A stretch of DNA of 10,928 nt, from contig WELB01000024.1 of assembly GCA_009602725.1 (NCBI GenBank), forward strand, positions 1,034,238 to 1,045,165. The letters are read 5' to 3'. The position numbers were made by a program, and so were the translations under genes. How positions within the stretch are numbered: position 1 is the stretch's first letter; each line of letters begins with the position of its first letter. The notes below the pieces were generated by a model that did no database searches, was not told the DNA's origin, and saw only the letters and a list, made by a program, of their open reading frames with translations. Positions 6,776 through 10,928 of this stretch are shown here, piece by piece. This DNA is from Spirogloea muscicola. Lineage: Eukaryota; Streptophyta; Zygnematophyceae; Spirogloeales; Spirogloeaceae.

Positions 6776-7526
6776 ATGGGAAATGCTTTGTTGTGCAATG
6801 CTCTGCACCGTCGTCTGGGCTTACCATCCCTGTGCTTGGCAGAAGTGACCCAGTGCGAGTGTGGGCTTATTGAGAAGGATGCATTCCTCATGGGTGATCA
6901 CATGCACAGGTGTGTCAAAGGCAGCGCACGGGCTCCTACAACCTTCTATGTGACGCAATGTATGGCATCGAAAAGGAGGCGGGATATCAAGTGGCTCTAG
7001 TGAGCACCGGGGTGATGCCCTTTGCAATGGGGTCCCTCAACCAAGGCGTGTCGATTGGTTGGCGTCCTCCTGGAAAGCGGCAAGCAGCTCCTCATGGACG
7101 TCGTCCTCACTCATAGCTTCGGTAAGCAGCGCACCATGACTTCTGAGATCGGCTATGCTGTGAAGGTGGCCGAACAGAAGAAGTTGCATTGGTACAAGGA
7201 CCACCCGGCTGGTGATACCTTCTACCCCCTGGCCATGGATATGCATGGGTGTTACGGGGGGTCGGTGGTCCTCGTTACTTTCGCTGCTGGCCTGTCGGAC
7301 TGACCAGCGGCACCGCGACCAGGGTGCAGCACTTCTTGGAGGCTCGGTGCCTTTGGGTCTTGTGTCCTGCTACCGTATACGTCTACCTATGTCCCTCCAG
7401 CGGTCCCAAGCGCTTGCTTTGTACCGCTGAGCCAGTCACGCCCTTGCAGCAGCCTCCCGCTTGCGCAGCGGGGTTACTCTTCCTCCCCCTCAACTCATAT
7501 GACTGTTGCTGACACGGGGGTACTAA
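6776..7526 (+). pseudogene. Decayed C-terminal part of a reverse-transcriptase-type retroelement protein (zinc knuckle plus nuclease-like segment)
   Basis: Coding sense is spread over three frames with internal stops, so this is a remnant. In order: C-E-C-G then GDHMHRC (C at 6854 and 6860, H at 6899, C at 6911), a CxC-x12-HxxxC knuckle like the one before the nuclease region of some non-LTR retroelement proteins; in the next frame, EAGYQVALVS near 6976-7005; back in the first frame, LLMDVVLTHS with Asp at 7097, then Lys codons at 7178-7183 and WYKDHPAGDTFYPLAMDMHG, resembling a PD-(D/E)xK endonuclease core; finally, in the third frame, YRIRLPMSLQRSQALAL (7371-7421) and a terminal LLLTRGY-stop (7503-7526). 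The last two blocks recur elsewhere in this window, which ties all copies to one family. The exact retroelement clade is not resolved, and no intact reverse transcriptase motif was seen upstream. Confidence 0.6.
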
Positions 7527-7559
7527 GAGCGCCCTGGTTGCTTAGCCTGTGGCTCGGCT

Positions 7560-7640
7560 TATACTTATGAGAACCCTCAGTATACACCTGGCTGGCTTTA
7601 CAGCCGCTCTTTCAATATCAGCAGCCACAGTCTTCTACTT
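7560..7640 (+). repeat. Degenerate hairpin unit after the retroelement remnant
   Basis: GGCTGG-CTTT-ACAGCC with a cgctctttc flank at 7591-7615, about 65 bp after the terminal LLLTRGY-stop. The spacing from protein stop to hairpin resembles that of the copies at 32-194 and 1064-1214, which supports a common 3' end. Confidence 0.5.
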
Positions 7641-8040
7641 CACAGGAAGATGTAAGCTGACTAGAGAGGATTGTAAGCCTGGCTGGAGCTTACAGACTGC
7701 CACCTGCAATTGCATACCCTGCTTTCTAGTCAAAGTCATGACCTGAGGTTGCTTCAGACAGATACTGCAAATTTGTGCAAAGGCAAATAACTGCATCGCA
7801 TTGGCAATTTGTGATGAAGAGGAAAGAATTGGGGTCATCATGATCAGAATCAGTACAAGGATCTGCAACAGTATGTTGATCAACGCATGAAAGCAAGCCA
7901 ACACAGAATGCTATGCATGTGCAATAAGTGTTTGGCAATAGGTACCACTGAAAGTTCTACGTAATATAATTAATATAATACAATGTTGTGCATCTGTGGA
8001 AGGCATTGCCGACAGTGTCTCTGAATTAGCCTAACACCTT
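7641..8040. other. AT-rich spacer
   Basis: No gene, repeat or RNA was recognised. There is a short taatataattaatataat tract near 7963-7981. This separates the retroelement remnant from the 3' side of the bHLH gene. Confidence 0.4.
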
Positions 8041-8552
8041 GCTTCATCTTTGAAGCACACAATACTTGCAACTCTCACAATGGCCATTTGGCCTGACGCA
8101 AAGTCACATAAGGCAGATTTAGGCCCCCGGCTGCATGCACTTCGTGCATTGGCTAAAGAAGGCGGTCAATCGCTGAAGTGTGGCATCCAAGATGGAGGTC
8201 CACGGGCTGTCCCACAATGCCTGGTAAAGGCCAGGTCCCAGGTATGCAAAGAAAGCGATACAAAGACAATACGCTGCAATTCCCATCATGCACAATCAAG
8301 GAGTAGCTTGGTGGAGGAGTGCAAGAGAGAGCCGAGGGCTAGTGACACATAAGGAAGCAATAGAATGTCGATGAAGTTGGCCATGGATGACCAGAGTTGT
8401 AGTAGTGGTTGTTCTCCACCATTGAAGACAAAATCCTTCCGAAGAGGCAGCCATGCTTTGCTTTGCGTGCTTGCCATCACTTGGGTGCAGCAGAGGAGTA
8501 GCAGGAGTCTGAGCATGGGGCAGCATGCTGCTGGACTCGATGTTCTGCAGCT
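8041..8552 (-). other. Presumed 3' untranslated region and 3' flank of the bHLH gene
   Basis: Downstream of the bHLH stop codon on the minus strand. Frames that stay open here, on either strand, show no recognisable motif. I see no canonical AATAAA on the minus strand, so the 3' end cannot be placed. No sign of another gene. Confidence 0.4.
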
Positions 8553-10547
8553 TCAGGTAGAGACGGCGCGGAGTTGGCTGGAGAACTGAGAGACTGATAG
8601 TAGGCAAAGGCCACGACTTTGGAGGTTCTTCTGAAGCCTGCCCTCTGTGAAGATGGTCATGGTCGTCTCCGACAGCGGCAGTTTGCAGTGGGGCGACGAA
8701 ATGGCGGCAGCGGCCGCAGCTTTTGCGGCCAACCTGTTTGCCTCCTTGATGCGCTTTCTGAGCTTGTATTTGGCAGCATGGTATCCACGTGCGTTCTCTG
8801 GGGGAAGGCACGATTCAAGCAGAGCCAGGTTGGCATCAATATGATGTCCCCACTGATTGTCACCGGTCGATTCTCTCCTCTTGTGGCTGATCATGTAGGT
8901 GGGCTCCAGATCCACCAATCTCTGATCTGGGTGTGGTGTAGCAGGACTGCTGCGGATACTTGAGTCCTGCAAAAGGCGTGATCCGGACGAGGTTGGTCAT
9001 GTTGTCCCGTTGCTGACCGTTGCAACAAGGAAACTGGTGCCCTTATTCGGTGAATGTACACGTTGCATCACACAGGCGGTGTTGAGGCTAGACAGCTAGT
9101 GAGGTGTACATACGTGCACACAGTCGCCCATGGAACTGAGTCAGGACAGGCTCCTTACCTGAGAAGAGGCGGATGACGCAGCGCATCCCTCGGCATCCGC
9201 AATCAGTCCACTCAAGGTCTGCATATAGTGCCACATGCTTGACGACATGATGACCAAGATGGTATGTAACAAGTGGCATCTCAATCGAGTCGAAGGTACC
9301 AGCATGCTTAACTCAAATAAAGCTCTACATCAAGGTTCTAAGATTAATATGTGATCATGCATTCATTAGTGACGTTCACCTGTATCTGGCCCTGCAAGTC
9401 CCTCACATACTCGATAACCTCACCCAGCATGTTGGCAGTATCACCCTGAGTAGCCACGTAAGAGAACACAAGTAAGAAGGAATGACAAGGACTCGTCAAA
9501 GTGCACAGCCATCAAGCAAGCAAAGACAACAGTGTCCAATTCCGAAGTATACGAGTGACGGCCACTGGGGTACCTTATTCGTGTGCGGGACGAGGTCCTG
9601 CAGGAACCGCATCCTTGTATTCCTTTCCCGCCTGCGCTCACGTGCCGTGCTAGCGGCGATGCTCATGACATAGTCTCGCTTGCGGCCAGAAGGGGACACC
9701 TTGCTGGCTGCGGGCCTTGGCCTCTGCTTGCCCTGCAAGCACAACAACCTCGTAACTGATTGAGTTGCAGATACAAGCTTGAAACTGCATCTTGTCAATC
9801 CTCGAGGACAGCAGAATTGTGGGTCATGGCAAGAGTGCCTACCTCAGTGGCACTGCCTGGTTCACTGCAACAGCCCCCAAAATCACGTGGTGGTGTTGCC
9901 AAGTCATTGCCAGCGGTGTCGATGGAGGATGCAATGCTCTCGGAGCGTCGCATCGCAGCGTCGTCAAGGTCGTCCACGGTGGTGACTGTGTAGGGGCCTG
10001 TCTCCGTAAGCAGGCCGGAGCTCATCATGGTGCCGCAAATGCCGCCCATGTGGTCATCTTCAGGGGTGCCAAAGTCCGAGCCACCCCCGTTGTCGGCGAG
10101 AAGGTCGTGCGGAGCCAAGACGCGCTGCACGGGCCAAGCGGCTGAGACCACCGAGCTGCAGAGGCTCATGTCGTCCTCCTCGGCTAAGCCCAGCCGAGCA
10201 GGCCAGGAGGCTGCACATGCCGAGGCCGGTACTTGACCGTCAAAGTAGGGCTGGCCTTGCAGCGCCTGCTGTGGGCTCGACGTCTCTATGGATGCCGATG
10301 GTGCGGCGAGGTCGACGCAGGAGAGCCCGGGGAGGGCAGCCCGCAGGTCGTGGGCGTGCAGTGCTGGCAAGGCTGAGCAGACGGGGCTCGGGGTCGTCGC
10401 TCGAGAGCAGCCGAGGGCGTCGAGGAAAAGGTGCTGTTGGGGGTAGTAGTGCTGCAGGAGGAGTTGCTCCTGCTGGACGTGCCACGGCAGCATGGTGGGC
10501 GCGAAAAGCCGGCAGCCCTCGCCGGGCTGCATGTGCAGGAGCTCCAT
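8553..10547 (-). CDS. Plant-type basic helix-loop-helix transcription factor with atypical basic region, five exons
   Basis: Nuclear DNA-binding or dimerising regulator. Exons, read on the minus strand, are 10547-9843, 9732-9574, 9445-9380, 9218-9159 and 8966-8553; all introns are GT-AG and phase 0, giving 467 residues. The start MELLHMQPG has a strong context (TTCACCATGG). Residues 1-235 are a low-complexity Ser/Asp/Gly-rich region of activation-domain type. Exon 2 ends with a basic stretch (STARERRRER) and helix 1 (RMRFLQDLVPHTNK). Exon 3 is exactly 66 nt and encodes loop and helix 2 (GDTANMLGEVIEYVRDLQ), a size shared by many plant bHLH genes. The glutamate that contacts the E-box in typical bHLH proteins is alanine in my alignment. 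The C-terminus contains LQSRGLCLLSVS near residue 450, recalling the R-G-L-C-L-V-P-V motif of plant bHLH subfamily X, whose basic region is also non-canonical. Subfamily placement is tentative; the bHLH call is firm. Confidence 0.85.
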
Positions 10548-10879
10548 GGTGAAGCAGCCACCTGCCAAGACGGCCGCAGAGCGCCGGCTGCGGGAGCGCC
10601 GCCATTGTGGGCTCAGTGTGCCGCCGGGAAGAGCAGAGGCAGCAAGATCGGGCAGCAGGTGCAGGCTTGCGGGTGGCGGGAGCCCAGGACGGGGGAATGC
10701 AGGTCCTGGGAGGCCACAGGAGGCAAGTGCGAGGCCCGTGGTGGCGCAGCTGGGGGGCCAGAGGCGCCCATGGAGGGCTTGCGCGCACCGAGCGAATGCT
10801 GGGGCAGACGTCGGGGCGGGCAGTCAGCGTCGAGGAGGCGGGGCGGACGCCACGCCGGGCCAGCGAGCCACGACGGCGC
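10548..10879 (-). promoter_or_regulatory. GC-rich 5' leader and proximal promoter of the bHLH gene
   Basis: Very GC-rich DNA directly upstream of the bHLH start codon. An upstream ATG near 10788 opens a frame that overlaps the bHLH start out of frame as far as 10240; if transcription begins further upstream it could act as an upstream reading frame. No TATA-like string was found. The composition suggests a CpG-rich, TATA-less start. Confidence 0.35.
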
Positions 10880-10928
10880 GGCGCCGGGGGAGGCGGGGGG
10901 GGGGGGCTCCCCGGGGGGGCGGGGGGGG
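10880..10928. repeat. Poly-G low-complexity end of window
   Basis: Long G runs broken only by ctcccc and single c residues at the extreme right end. This is typical of a contig edge or of unreliable base calls in GC-rich DNA, although a G-quadruplex-forming promoter tract is also possible. Confidence 0.6.

Noticed and set aside
8050-8352. Plus-strand open frame of 100 codons
   Set aside because: It lies in the convergent 3' flank of the bHLH gene, without motif, splice context or promoter signal.
8296-8811. Minus-strand open frame of 171 codons
   Set aside because: It overlaps the last bHLH exon in another frame and runs into the presumed 3' untranslated region. No recognisable motif.
8619-8963. 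Plus-strand open frame opposite the last bHLH exon
   Set aside because: Antisense shadow of an exon that is supported by phase, splice site and motif.
10240-10788. Minus-strand open frame of 182 codons overlapping bHLH exon 1
   Set aside because: It is out of frame with the bHLH exons and of low-complexity composition in GC-rich DNA. The bHLH frame has the better start context and joins four further exons in phase. Kept only as a possible overlapping upstream frame.

Overview
The window looks like nuclear DNA of a streptophyte (a land plant or charophyte alga). It holds two spliced genes with GT-AG introns. One encodes an organelle-targeted small heat shock protein of plant type. The other encodes a basic helix-loop-helix (bHLH) factor whose loop and helix 2 lie on a 66-nt exon, an arrangement common in plant bHLH genes. 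First exons are very GC-rich, introns and intergenic DNA are more AT-rich, and a large share is degraded mobile DNA. I cannot name the species. The repeat load and GC-rich gene starts would fit many non-flowering plants, but that is inference.

Layout. Positions 1-4250 form a mosaic of broken, nested pieces of a mobile element family, probably a non-LTR retrotransposon or a relative with a reverse-transcriptase-type C-terminal region. Two marks recur. One is a short protein C-terminus, S-Y-S-D-L-x-L-L-x-R-G-Y-stop, seen in both orientations. The other, mostly downstream of it, is a hairpin unit of about 60-95 bp built on GGGCTGG/CCAGCCC. Positions 4270-4587 are the promoter and leader of the heat shock gene. 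Positions 4588-6047 encode a 314-residue, four-exon small heat shock protein on the plus strand. Positions 6048-6775 are its 3' flank. Positions 6776-7615 are another decayed copy of the same mobile element, the most complete one here: zinc-binding knuckle, nuclease-like segment, C-terminal tail and 3' hairpin. Positions 7640-8040 are AT-rich spacer. Positions 8553-10547 encode a 467-residue, five-exon bHLH protein on the minus strand, convergent with the heat shock gene. Positions 10548-10928 are its extremely GC-rich leader and promoter, ending in poly-G that looks like a contig edge.

The two host genes are independent neighbours with no visible functional link. The most interesting material is the repeat system: fragments at six or more places share a protein tail whose codons differ while its residues are kept, and a hairpin-bearing 3' region occurs at least a dozen times in both orientations. 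Together these define the 3' end of an element family that can be reconstructed from this window alone.
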